From Oscillospiraceae bacterium (GTDB lineage Bacteria; Bacillota; Clostridia; Oscillospirales; Ruminococcaceae), in assembly GCA_014796735.1 (NCBI GenBank), contig JAAVIG010000005.1, positions 8,937-25,583 on the forward strand: a DNA stretch of 16,647 nt. Reading direction: 5' to 3'. The stretch's first letter is position 1. Each line of letters begins with the position of its first letter. The notes beneath the pieces were generated by a model. It had not been told where the DNA came from and did not search any database. It saw only the letters and a list, made by a program, of their open reading frames with translations. This document shows, one piece after another, positions 1-7,480 of this stretch. A program made the position numbers and the translations under genes.

Positions 1-1
1 C

Positions 2-520
2 AATGAATTTTCCGATTCGGTTAAGCTATATGAAAAATGTAAGAAAAATGCCAATGAATATTTATATAAAAAAGCATGTTACATAATGAACAACGCTAAA
101 GATGAAATAAGCTACAAAACCGCTGCTGAGATTTTTTCATCACTTGGGGAGTTTTCTGACTCGGCTGATTTAGCTGAAAAATGTTTAGAAGGTGCCAAAA
201 CCTTAGGTTTGTACTATCCCGCTTTAGAAATGGTACAAAAGGATTCTATTAAGGAAGTCAAAAAAGGTATTGAGCTGTTAGAGAAATTAAGGGGCTTCAA
301 AGATAGTGCCACGGCTATAGAAACAGCAAAAAAACAACTTCGCTGGCTTGAATATTCGGAAAAAATTGACGCTATTAGAAATAAAAAACGCTCAATATAT
401 ATTGAAAAGACAAAGCTCGGTGTGTTTGACATATACAGAAAAACAGAACTAAACAATCGGTTGAATGAGATTATAAGAATAGAAAATGAGTTGAAGCTTG
501 AATATAAGGATGTAATTTAA
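2..520 (+). CDS. 3' end of a TPR-like repeat protein, probably another TIR-array paralogue
   Basis: The reading frame is open from base 2 without a convincing start, so this is the last ~172 codons of a gene that begins outside the window; the ATG at 86 is internal. It contains degenerate helical repeats of the form F..L..F.DS..L...C (EFSDSVKLYEKC, EFSDSADLAEKC, then GFKDSATAI). The same repeat type occurs in the C-terminal module of the next gene (GFRDADVLSKQC, GWKDANELIEIC). It therefore most likely belongs to the same family, although its zinc ribbon and TIR part cannot be seen. Unlike the next two genes it has no C-terminal zinc ribbon; it ends in a charged, probably coiled-coil segment. 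It is followed after 48 bp by the next paralogue in the same orientation with no terminator, which suggests one transcript. No enzymatic motif is visible; a protein-protein contact role is inference. Confidence 0.8.
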   Translation, partial: NEFSDSVKLYEKCKKNANEYLYKKACYIMNNAKDEISYKTAAEIFSSLGEFSDSADLAEKCLEGAKTLGLYYPALEMVQKDSIKEVKKGIELLEKLRGFKDSATAIETAKKQLRWLEYSEKIDAIRNKKRSIYIEKTKLGVFDIYRKTELNNRLNEIIRIENELKLEYKDVI

Positions 521-568
521 TGTAAAGGTTGAATAAGTAAAAAACTATTGTGAAAGGAAAAGTTTAAC

Positions 569-2278
569 ATGGCAGTATTTAAATGCAAAATATGCGGCGG
601 AAATTTGGAAATAACCGAGGGAATGACAGCATGCGAGTGCGAATACTGCGGTACTAAACAAACTGTTCCAAATGCGGATAATGAGAAGAAAATAAATCTG
701 TTCAACCGTGCCAATAGACTCAGAAGTGCTTGTGAGTTTGACAAAGCGGCTTCTGTTTACGAAAGTATTGTTGCGGAGTTTTCGGAGGAAGCGGAAGCCT
801 ACTGGGGGTTGTGTTTATGTAAATTTGGTATTGAGTATGTGGACGATCCAAAAACCGCAAAGAAGATACCTACCTGTCACAGAACCTCTTACATCAGTAT
901 TTTTGACGATAACGACTTTGACCTGGCGTGTGAATATGCCGACAGCGTGGCTTTGCAGCTTTATCGTAATGAAGCAAAGGAAATAGACCGGCTGCAAAGG
1001 GAAATACTCAATATTGCAAAAAATGAAGAGCCTTTTGATATTTTTATTTGTTATAAGGAAAGTGATGAGAACGGTGCAAGAACTATTGACAGCGAGCTTG
1101 CCCACGATCTTTACGATGTGCTAACGGAAAAGGGCTACAAGGTGTTCTATTCAAGAATAACCTTGAAATCAAAATTGGGACAAGATTATGAGCCTTACAT
1201 TTTTTCCGCATTAAATTCTGCAAAGTTAATGCTTGCGGTGGGCACAAAATATGAGTATTACAATGCTGTTTGGGTAAAGAATGAGTGGAGCAGGTATATT
1301 GCTTTAATGGCAAATAATAAGGAAAAAATGCTTATTCCTTGCTATAAGGATATTGATGCCTACGATATACCCAAGGAATTCAATAAATTGCAGGGGCAGG
1401 ATCTGAATAGCCCGAGAGCATTTCAGGATTTGGTTGCCAATATTGAAAGATTTTTTAATCCCAAAACTTTGAAAGTGCAGAATAAAGGGGTCGTTGTACA
1501 ACAAGTAAGTATAGGCAGTCCTACCGAGAATTCTCTTACAGATCGCATTTATGCTTTTTTAGAGGACTCCGACTGGGATAAAGCATATGAATACTGTGAG
1601 AAAGTTTTAGATCTTAATGTAAAAAACCCACATGCTTATTTGTGCAGGCTTTGTGCAGAATTAAGAGTAAGATCCCCAAAAGAACTTGCAGATTTAGATA
1701 AGCCCTTTGACAACAATGCCAATTATCAAAAATTTCTTCGTTTTGCAGATGAAATCTCGAAAAGTACGATAAAAGAATACGTCGCAAATATAAGCGAACG
1801 TATCAAAGAAGATGTTTACAACAGTGCCTTAAATGTGATGCAAACGGCAAGTAACGAAGAAGAATATAAAACCGCTGTTGAACAGTTCAAATCAATTTCC
1901 GGATTTAGGGACGCTGATGTTCTTTCCAAACAGTGTGTCGAAAAAGCAGAGGAGTGCCGCAAGGACGCTGCGTATTCTTCCGGCAAAATAAGTATGAATG
2001 TAGATAAAATCGTCTACTATGAGCAAGCTATTAAAATTTTTGAATCCATTTCCGGCTGGAAGGATGCTAACGAGCTGATCGAAATCTGCAAAATGAAAAT
2101 CAAAGAAATTGAGGCAATAAAAAAGGATAAAGAGAAACAAGCTGAAATAAATAACCGCATGAAAAATCTAACGACCATGTTTCGCAAAGAACAAGGTCTT
2201 TGTCAATACTGCGGTGGAAATTTTACGGGAGTTTTTTCAAAGAAGTGTTCTGTGTGTGGAAAAGAAAAAGATTATTGA
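569..2278 (+). CDS. Zinc ribbon - TPR-like - TIR - TPR-like - zinc ribbon protein (array gene 1)
   Basis: A 569-residue cytoplasmic protein. The N-terminal zinc ribbon uses C6/C9 and C24/C27, with an extra C22. Residues ~45-150 are helical and TPR-like. Residues ~154-295 form a TIR domain: FDIFICYK strand, then GYKVFYSR, then the LGQDYEPYIFSAL helix with E208 where catalytic TIR glutamates lie, and a VWVKNEW segment. A second TPR-like part (~322-420) is followed by two F..ISG(F/W)(R/K)DA repeats (~440-507), a charged coil, and a C-terminal zinc ribbon with C545, C548, C560 and C563. TIR domains in bacteria are commonly NAD+-cleaving or cyclic-nucleotide-producing immune enzymes; that this one is active is inference. 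The start ATG has an upstream GAAAGG. Residues 1-153 match array gene 3 at all but about nine positions, whereas the TIR domain is the most divergent of the three. No signal peptide or membrane segment is present. Confidence 0.9.
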   Translation: MAVFKCKICGGNLEITEGMTACECEYCGTKQTVPNADNEKKINLFNRANRLRSACEFDKAASVYESIVAEFSEEAEAYWGLCLCKFGIEYVDDPKTAKKIPTCHRTSYISIFDDNDFDLACEYADSVALQLYRNEAKEIDRLQREILNIAKNEEPFDIFICYKESDENGARTIDSELAHDLYDVLTEKGYKVFYSRITLKSKLGQDYEPYIFSALNSAKLMLAVGTKYEYYNAVWVKNEWSRYIALMANNKEKMLIPCYKDIDAYDIPKEFNKLQGQDLNSPRAFQDLVANIERFFNPKTLKVQNKGVVVQQVSIGSPTENSLTDRIYAFLEDSDWDKAYEYCEKVLDLNVKNPHAYLCRLCAELRVRSPKELADLDKPFDNNANYQKFLRFADEISKSTIKEYVANISERIKEDVYNSALNVMQTASNEEEYKTAVEQFKSISGFRDADVLSKQCVEKAEECRKDAAYSSGKISMNVDKIVYYEQAIKIFESISGWKDANELIEICKMKIKEIEAIKKDKEKQAEINNRMKNLTTMFRKEQGLCQYCGGNFTGVFSKKCSVCGKEKDY

Positions 2279-2371
2279 TAAGAGCTGAAATGTCTTATTA
2301 ATACATATTTATACAAAATGATAAGAAACAGTATATTTTCACTTTAATAGTTAAAAAGTGAGGAAATAATT

Positions 2372-4693
2372 ATGCCAATCTTTAAATGCAAAATGTGCGG
2401 TGGTAATTTAGAAATAACAGAAAGTTCAACTGTCTGCAAATGTGAATACTGCGGTTCCAAGCAAACAGTGCCAAACGCAGATGACGAAAAGAAAATCAAC
2501 CTTTTTAATCGCGCCAACAGACTTAGAGGTGCATGTGAATTTGATAAGGCGGCTTCTGTTTATGAAAGTATTGTTGCGGAGTTTCCCGAAGAGGCGGAAG
2601 CATACTGGGGGTTGTGTTTATGCAAATTCGGTATTGAATATGTTGATGATCCGAAAACCGCAAAGAAAATGCCTACCTGTCACAGAACCTCTTACATCAG
2701 TATTTTTGATGACAACGATTTTGGTTTAGCCTGTGAGTATACCGACAGCGTGGCATTGCATCTTTATCGCAGTGAGGCTAAAGAAATAGACCGTCTGCAA
2801 AAGGGAATCCTTAATATTGCAAATAACGAAGAGCCTTTTGATATATTCATCTGCTACAAGGAAAGTGACGAAAACGGAGAAAGAACAAAGGATTCCGTTG
2901 TGGCACAAGATATTTATGAAGCTCTCACATCAAAAGGATACAGAGTATTTTTTTCCCGTATTACCCTTGAAGATAAGCTTGGACAGGAATATGAGCCTTA
3001 CATATTTTCTGCGCTTTATTCGGCAAAAATAATGCTTGCTGTAGGAACAAAGTTTGAGTATTACAATGCAGTTTGGGTTAAAAATGAGTGGGGACGTTTT
3101 CTTAATTTTATGAAAACAGACAAGAAAAAGGTTTTAATTCCCTGCTATGCTGATATTGACGCTTATGATATGCCGCAGGAATTTAAAAATATCCAAGGGC
3201 AGGATATGGGGAAAGTCGGATTTCTGCAAGATTTGGTTAGAGGAATCGGGAAAATAATATTCAAACCTGAAAAAGCCGAACCGCTTTCTGTTTCTGTAAT
3301 TTCTGAACATCCGCAAACAGAACCTCTTTTGAAAAGGGCATTTATGTTTTTGGAAGATGGAGACTGGAATACAGCTGATTCCTATTGTGAAAAAGTTCTT
3401 GATATTAATCCAGAGAATGCTAAAGCCTACTTGGGCAAATTTATGATTGAGAACTTAATCAGAAATGAGAACGATATTGCACTACAACCAAAAAAATACG
3501 ATACATCATCTATTAATTTTAAAAAAGCATTGACCTACGCTACGCCTGAAGAACGCAAAAGAATAAACGCCGCTATTGTACAAGCAAAGGAACTTTATGA
3601 TAAAACTTTCCATCATTTGAAAAATCCACAAGAAATGTTTAGACTGTTATCTCGAAGAATTTCCTGTGGAGGTAGGTATACAAGCATATTATTGCTAAAT
3701 GGCTGTGTTGTTGGTACTGGTAGCACTGGTGACATAAATAAACGTAAGTTATATAATTTTGCTCCCATTAATAATGCCGCAACACTTGCACATGAATTCA
3801 TTTCCCGTGACAACGCATCTATCAATTTCTTTACATATTCTACGTGTTCCGGTGATGTAATGGAAATTTGCCAAAACAGATGGTACGATGGTAAGATACA
3901 ATGTTATACACCTATAAGTTATAACTGGACAAATATAGAAAAAGTTGTTTGCGAGTACCACCATACAATAGGCCTAAAGAGAGATGGTACTGTTATAGCT
4001 GCAGGAGATAATTTTGATCAATCATGTGAGGTTTCTTCATGGTGCGACATTATAGATATTGCATGTGGAGATTATCATACAGTAGGTCTCAAAAAGGATG
4101 GTTCTGTTGTTGCTTGTGGAGGAAAAAATTTTTACGATGGCTTGAATGAGGTTGAGGCTAATAGCGGGCAATGTGATATCAAGGGTTGGAAGGATATAGC
4201 AGTCATTTGTTGTAGCAGCCGAGCAACATATGGCGTAAAAAGAGATGGTACAATTTGCGTGGCTGGCGATGCTTTACTTGATCGATTTGGTGAGGGCGCG
4301 TGTGTTAATTGGACAGATATCGTTGGAATATCAGCTAGCAATACTCATGTGGTTGGTATTAAAAGCAATGGAACTGTTGTTGCGTGCGGTAAAAACGATT
4401 GTGGTCAGTGTAATGTTTCTGGTTGGACAGATGTTGTTGTTATTGCTTGCAGCAATAATCATACTGTTGGTATACGGCATGATGGTACGATTCTTGCGAC
4501 TGGTACAAACTACAATAACCAATGTGATATAGTCGGATATAAGTTTTTCTTTGATGAGAACAAGGAGAAGATATACTATGAACGACTTTTCTCTAAACGT
4601 CGTTTGGATCGCATGTGCCAGCATTGTGGTGGTACATTTAAGGGACTTTTTAATCCCAAATGCACATATTGCGGTCAAGAAAAGGATTATTGA
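2372..4693 (+). CDS. Zinc ribbon - TIR - RCC1-like propeller - zinc ribbon protein (array gene 2)
   Basis: A 773-residue paralogue. The front half repeats gene 1: zinc ribbon (C6, C9, C24, C27), TPR-like helices, TIR (~154-295) with E208 in EYEPYIFSAL, and a second TPR-like segment (~317-410). From about residue 427 it changes to repeats of RCC1/BNR type. Five clear units start at W519, W557, W606, W647 and W685, each with a pattern like W.DI..I.C...HTVG(L/I)K.DGTVVA.G. Two weaker units lie at ~428-466 and ~480-517, which would total seven, the usual blade number of an RCC1 propeller. A C-terminal zinc ribbon follows (C749, C752, C764, C767), nearly the same as that of gene 1. RCC1-like propellers usually bind proteins or nucleic acid, so this part may be the sensor or partner-binding end; that is inference. 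Start ATG with GTGAGG at good spacing. No terminator separates it from its neighbours. Confidence 0.9.
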   Translation: MPIFKCKMCGGNLEITESSTVCKCEYCGSKQTVPNADDEKKINLFNRANRLRGACEFDKAASVYESIVAEFPEEAEAYWGLCLCKFGIEYVDDPKTAKKMPTCHRTSYISIFDDNDFGLACEYTDSVALHLYRSEAKEIDRLQKGILNIANNEEPFDIFICYKESDENGERTKDSVVAQDIYEALTSKGYRVFFSRITLEDKLGQEYEPYIFSALYSAKIMLAVGTKFEYYNAVWVKNEWGRFLNFMKTDKKKVLIPCYADIDAYDMPQEFKNIQGQDMGKVGFLQDLVRGIGKIIFKPEKAEPLSVSVISEHPQTEPLLKRAFMFLEDGDWNTADSYCEKVLDINPENAKAYLGKFMIENLIRNENDIALQPKKYDTSSINFKKALTYATPEERKRINAAIVQAKELYDKTFHHLKNPQEMFRLLSRRISCGGRYTSILLLNGCVVGTGSTGDINKRKLYNFAPINNAATLAHEFISRDNASINFFTYSTCSGDVMEICQNRWYDGKIQCYTPISYNWTNIEKVVCEYHHTIGLKRDGTVIAAGDNFDQSCEVSSWCDIIDIACGDYHTVGLKKDGSVVACGGKNFYDGLNEVEANSGQCDIKGWKDIAVICCSSRATYGVKRDGTICVAGDALLDRFGEGACVNWTDIVGISASNTHVVGIKSNGTVVACGKNDCGQCNVSGWTDVVVIACSNNHTVGIRHDGTILATGTNYNNQCDIVGYKFFFDENKEKIYYERLFSKRRLDRMCQHCGGTFKGLFNPKCTYCGQEKDY

Positions 4694-4778
4694 TTTTGAA
4701 TGAATATTTTGAAGAGGAATCGCCTTTGTAAATTAAATAAGGATAGATAAAAAATAAAAGAAAAGATGAGGTATTATA

Positions 4779-6887
4779 ATGGCTGTTTTAAAATGCAAAA
4801 TGTGCGGCGGGAATTTGGATATAACTGAGGGAATGACAGTATGCGAGTGCGAATACTGCGGCACTAAACAAACTGTTCCCAATGCAAATAACGAGAAGAA
4901 AATAAACCTGTTCAACCGTGCAAACAGACTTAGGAGTGCTTGTGAATTTGACAAAGCGGCTTCTGTTTACGAAAGTATTGTTGCGGAGTTTTCAGAGGAA
5001 GCGGAAGCCTACTGGGGGTTGTGTTTGTGTAAATTCGGTATTGAGTATGTGGACGATCCAAAAACCGCAAAGAAGATACCTACCTGTCACAGAACCTCTT
5101 ACAGCAGTATTTTTGATGATTACGACTTTGATCTGGCGTGTGAATATGCCGACAGCGTGGCTTTACAGCTTTATCGCAATGAAGCAAAAGAAATTGATCA
5201 ACTGCAAAGGGAAATACTCAATATTGCAAAAAAAGAGGAGCCTTTTGATATATTTATCTGCTACAAGGAAAATGATGAGAACGGACAGCGAACCAAGGAT
5301 TCCGTTATGGCGCAGGATATTTATGACGCATTTACATTAAAGGGATACAAAGTATTTTTCTCCCGCATTACTCTTGAAGATAAGTTAGGGCAAGAATTTG
5401 AGCCATACATATTTGCTGCGCTTTATTCAGCAAAAATACTGCTTGCAATAGGAACAAAGTATGAATATTATAATTCAGTTTGGGTCAAAAATGAGTGGAG
5501 TCGTTTTCTTGGCTTTATGAAAAATAATAGAGAAAAGGTTCTTATTCCATGTTATGCTGACATAGATGCATATGATATGCCTAAAGAATTTAAAAATCTT
5601 CAGGGGCAAGATATGGGAAAAATTGGTTTCCTACAAGATTTAATTAGAGGTATAGAAAAAATTATAGGCAAGAGTTCCCATGAAAAAAATTTATATGCAA
5701 ATAATCAAACCGGAGTTGTTACTACGTCAGATTCCCTTTTGGAAAGAGTTTTTGATGAATATTTAATTGGAGGTCATTGGGATAAAGCATTTGAAACTTG
5801 TGATAGAGTTTTAGATTCAGAGCCTAAAAATGCAAGAGCTTTTTTAGGTAAATTTATGGCTCAGCTAAAAGTTTACGAGGAAGATAGTCTAAGATGTGCT
5901 AAACAAGATTACGAACAAAATGAAAATTTTCAAAAAGCTGTCCAATATTCTCAGCCAGAATATGCTAACAAACTTATGAATTACTTACATAGCACCTTGT
6001 ACAACTTGGGAAAAAACTCTTTTAATGAAAATGATTTTTTAATTGCACATGATTTTTTTAAACGCTCAGATTATGAAAATTCAAAGGAAATGCAACAAAA
6101 GTGTATAGACGAATTAGAACATATAGAAAACATTAAGGATACATTTACAAAAACTTACCTTAAATATGACTTATATTCAAACAATATTAAACATTCACAA
6201 GAAACTGAATTATGTATCCAAAAGCAAAAGGAGTTAAATAAAAAATATCCATATGGAGCTGACAGTCCATCTACAATAGTAATTTTACTTTTACCTGCAG
6301 CAATTGCTGAAATATTATCAGGTTTAGTTGTTATCTTTTTTTTACTGTTTTCAGATAAAATCGTATCATCTACTTGGGATGAAGTATTTAATGATGGGAT
6401 TATTAACGGATTTTTTAATTTTAATTTTAATAGTGATGTATTGAACCCAATTATTGTTTTTGTTACTATTGCTTTTTTTGTGTCATTTATTGGATTTTTA
6501 GTCGTTAGTGGTTATGAAAGATATAAATTACTATTGTTTGCTCTGTCTTTTCCCTATGTGATACTATTAACATTGCCAGGTTGCATATTAACAAGTCTAT
6601 GTTATCCATACGGATGGGCTGTCTTTATTATACTCGGAATAATATTATTAATTGCGCCAATACATGCAATACGCAAATATAAAAATTTCAATATTTTAGA
6701 AAAAGAGTTAAACATATTAAGCAAAAAAAAGGACGATGCTTTAAGCACAGAAGTGAAAAACTATTTTGATAATTTTATAGTGCAGTATCCAAACATATCT
6801 GATAAAACAATAAATAATTGCTTAAATGAAATTAAAGCACGCTTCAAACCTAGGATTTTTAATACAAAAAAAATAAATGAAAGGTGA
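4779..6887 (+). CDS. Zinc ribbon - TIR - membrane-module protein (array gene 3)
   Basis: A 702-residue paralogue with the same front end: zinc ribbon (C6, C9, C24, C27), TPR-like helices, TIR (~154-293) with E208 in EFEPYIFAAL, and a second TPR-like region (~318-440). The C-terminal third is quite different. A charged helical stretch (~430-490) leads to four hydrophobic segments at ~499-525, ~556-577, ~582-604 and ~611-630, followed by a basic coiled tail to residue 702. There is no C-terminal zinc ribbon. The protein is probably held in the inner membrane with the TIR part in the cytoplasm. From about base 5640 onward the codons become visibly richer in A and T than in the front half, which suggests that the back module has a separate origin. 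TIR proteins with membrane parts exist in bacterial defence, but the function here is inference. Start ATG with GATGAGG upstream. Confidence 0.88.
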   Translation: MAVLKCKMCGGNLDITEGMTVCECEYCGTKQTVPNANNEKKINLFNRANRLRSACEFDKAASVYESIVAEFSEEAEAYWGLCLCKFGIEYVDDPKTAKKIPTCHRTSYSSIFDDYDFDLACEYADSVALQLYRNEAKEIDQLQREILNIAKKEEPFDIFICYKENDENGQRTKDSVMAQDIYDAFTLKGYKVFFSRITLEDKLGQEFEPYIFAALYSAKILLAIGTKYEYYNSVWVKNEWSRFLGFMKNNREKVLIPCYADIDAYDMPKEFKNLQGQDMGKIGFLQDLIRGIEKIIGKSSHEKNLYANNQTGVVTTSDSLLERVFDEYLIGGHWDKAFETCDRVLDSEPKNARAFLGKFMAQLKVYEEDSLRCAKQDYEQNENFQKAVQYSQPEYANKLMNYLHSTLYNLGKNSFNENDFLIAHDFFKRSDYENSKEMQQKCIDELEHIENIKDTFTKTYLKYDLYSNNIKHSQETELCIQKQKELNKKYPYGADSPSTIVILLLPAAIAEILSGLVVIFFLLFSDKIVSSTWDEVFNDGIINGFFNFNFNSDVLNPIIVFVTIAFFVSFIGFLVVSGYERYKLLLFALSFPYVILLTLPGCILTSLCYPYGWAVFIILGIILLIAPIHAIRKYKNFNILEKELNILSKKKDDALSTEVKNYFDNFIVQYPNISDKTINNCLNEIKARFKPRIFNTKKINER

Positions 6888-6899
6888 ATTATAGCATGA

Positions 6900-6977
6900 A
6901 TTACAATCTATAAATGCCAAATGTTCGGTATTAACTTGTAAATCACCAAAAGTAAAACGATATACTAATGCGAATAA
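6900..6977 (+). pseudogene. Decayed start of a further zinc-ribbon/TIR paralogue
   Basis: Read in frame from 6900, this stretch gives ITIYKCQMFGINL, stop, ITKSKTIY, stop, CE, stop. It lines up codon by codon with the first 26 codons of array gene 2 (MPIFKCKMCGGNLEIT...): about 56 of 78 bases agree by eye without gaps. The start codon is ATT instead of ATG, one zinc ligand (C9) has become F, and three stop codons interrupt the frame. It sits 12 bp after the stop of array gene 3, just where the next array member would be expected. Beyond 6977 the similarity fades. It shows that the array was once longer at this end and that the element to the right probably replaced or eroded it. Confidence 0.65.
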
Positions 6978-6987
6978 CTACTCTAAA

Positions 6988-7292
6988 ATGAATCATAATA
7001 AAAAGTTAAATCACACCCGTAGCAAAACAAAAACCGAATCATTAGACAAATTGTTAGAAAACGATGAAGAATATTTAACTCAAGGGGAATTTGACCCTGA
7101 GTCAAGGGCTGAAATAAATAATTCAAGAAAATTTTCTAAAATGCTAACAAGCAGGAAAAACAAATACTTAAGTTGCTTTCAAAAGGATATACCCAAAGTG
7201 ATATTGCTAAGAAAGTTGGAGTGTCATACGGAACAGTTTCCAAAAAGATAAGTAGAATCAGAAAAACATACAAAGAAAAGTCTGAATTTTGA
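6988..7292 (+). pseudogene. Frameshifted small HTH protein (sigma region 4-like)
   Basis: Two overlapping frames read as one interrupted gene. Frame one, from the ATG at 6988, gives an acidic, helical 50-residue stretch up to about base 7140. After a shift of frame, bases 7140-7292 give a compact helix-turn-helix with KQEKQILKLLSKGYTQSD, IAKKVGVSYGTVSKKIS and a basic end, followed by TGA. This resembles region 4 of small sigma factors or the HTH of transposon regulators. The HTH frame has a TAA at 7137-7139, so a simple slip upstream of this point cannot join the two; the join must lie at about 7139-7142 (TAAAATGC). There is no good start codon or ribosome site for the HTH alone. It is probably a dead accessory gene at the left edge of the element. 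The family is not certain. Confidence 0.45.
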
Positions 7293-7357
7293 GCACAGCT
7301 ATTTTATTGTGAAACTGCATAAAATTAGATTAGAATTTTTAGCCAATCATACAAAAT

Positions 7358-7386
7358 TTGGAAATTCTTTCTTATCATGGAATAAT
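7358..7386 (+). promoter_or_regulatory. Candidate promoter for the RepA-like operon
   Basis: TTGGAA at 7358-7363 and AATAAT at 7381-7386 are separated by 17 bp. Each differs from the consensus at two or fewer positions. It points toward the ATPase gene and lies upstream of a terminator-like hairpin. Confidence 0.35.
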
Positions 7387-7420
7387 TTTCCTTTCTTGTG
7401 TCGGTAAGTATATAGAGGGC

Positions 7421-7448
7421 AATCCCGTCGTTCATCGGCGGGATTTTT
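7421..7448 (+). terminator. Rho-independent terminator or leader attenuator
   Basis: AATCCCGTCG at 7421-7430 pairs with CGGCGGGATT at 7436-7445 (one G-U pair) around a 5-base loop, followed by TTT, G and TTTT. It lies only about 35 bp before the ATPase start codon. It could end transcription arriving from the TIR array, or act as an attenuator in the leader if the promoter at 7358 is real. Confidence 0.7.
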
Positions 7449-7480
7449 GTTTTCACAATATTTTTGTCAGGAGGAATTAA

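Noticed and set aside
517..744. Minus-strand ORFs at the starts of array genes 1 and 3 that resemble each other
   Set aside because: They are similar only because the sense-strand genes are paralogues; no ribosome site or domain supports them.
2350..2362. CACTTT...AAAGTG inverted repeat before array gene 2 as terminator
   Set aside because: The stem is short and A/T-rich, with no T-run after it; the right arm merges with the ribosome site.
4331..4678. A 115-codon minus-strand ORF within array gene 2
   Set aside because: It is antisense to the RCC1-like repeats and zinc ribbon; its length follows from the repeated codons of the sense strand.
569..6887. Thoeris-type system (ThsA/ThsB)
   Set aside because: No separate SIR2- or SLOG-type effector gene accompanies the TIR genes in the window; the TIR proteins are themselves large multidomain proteins.
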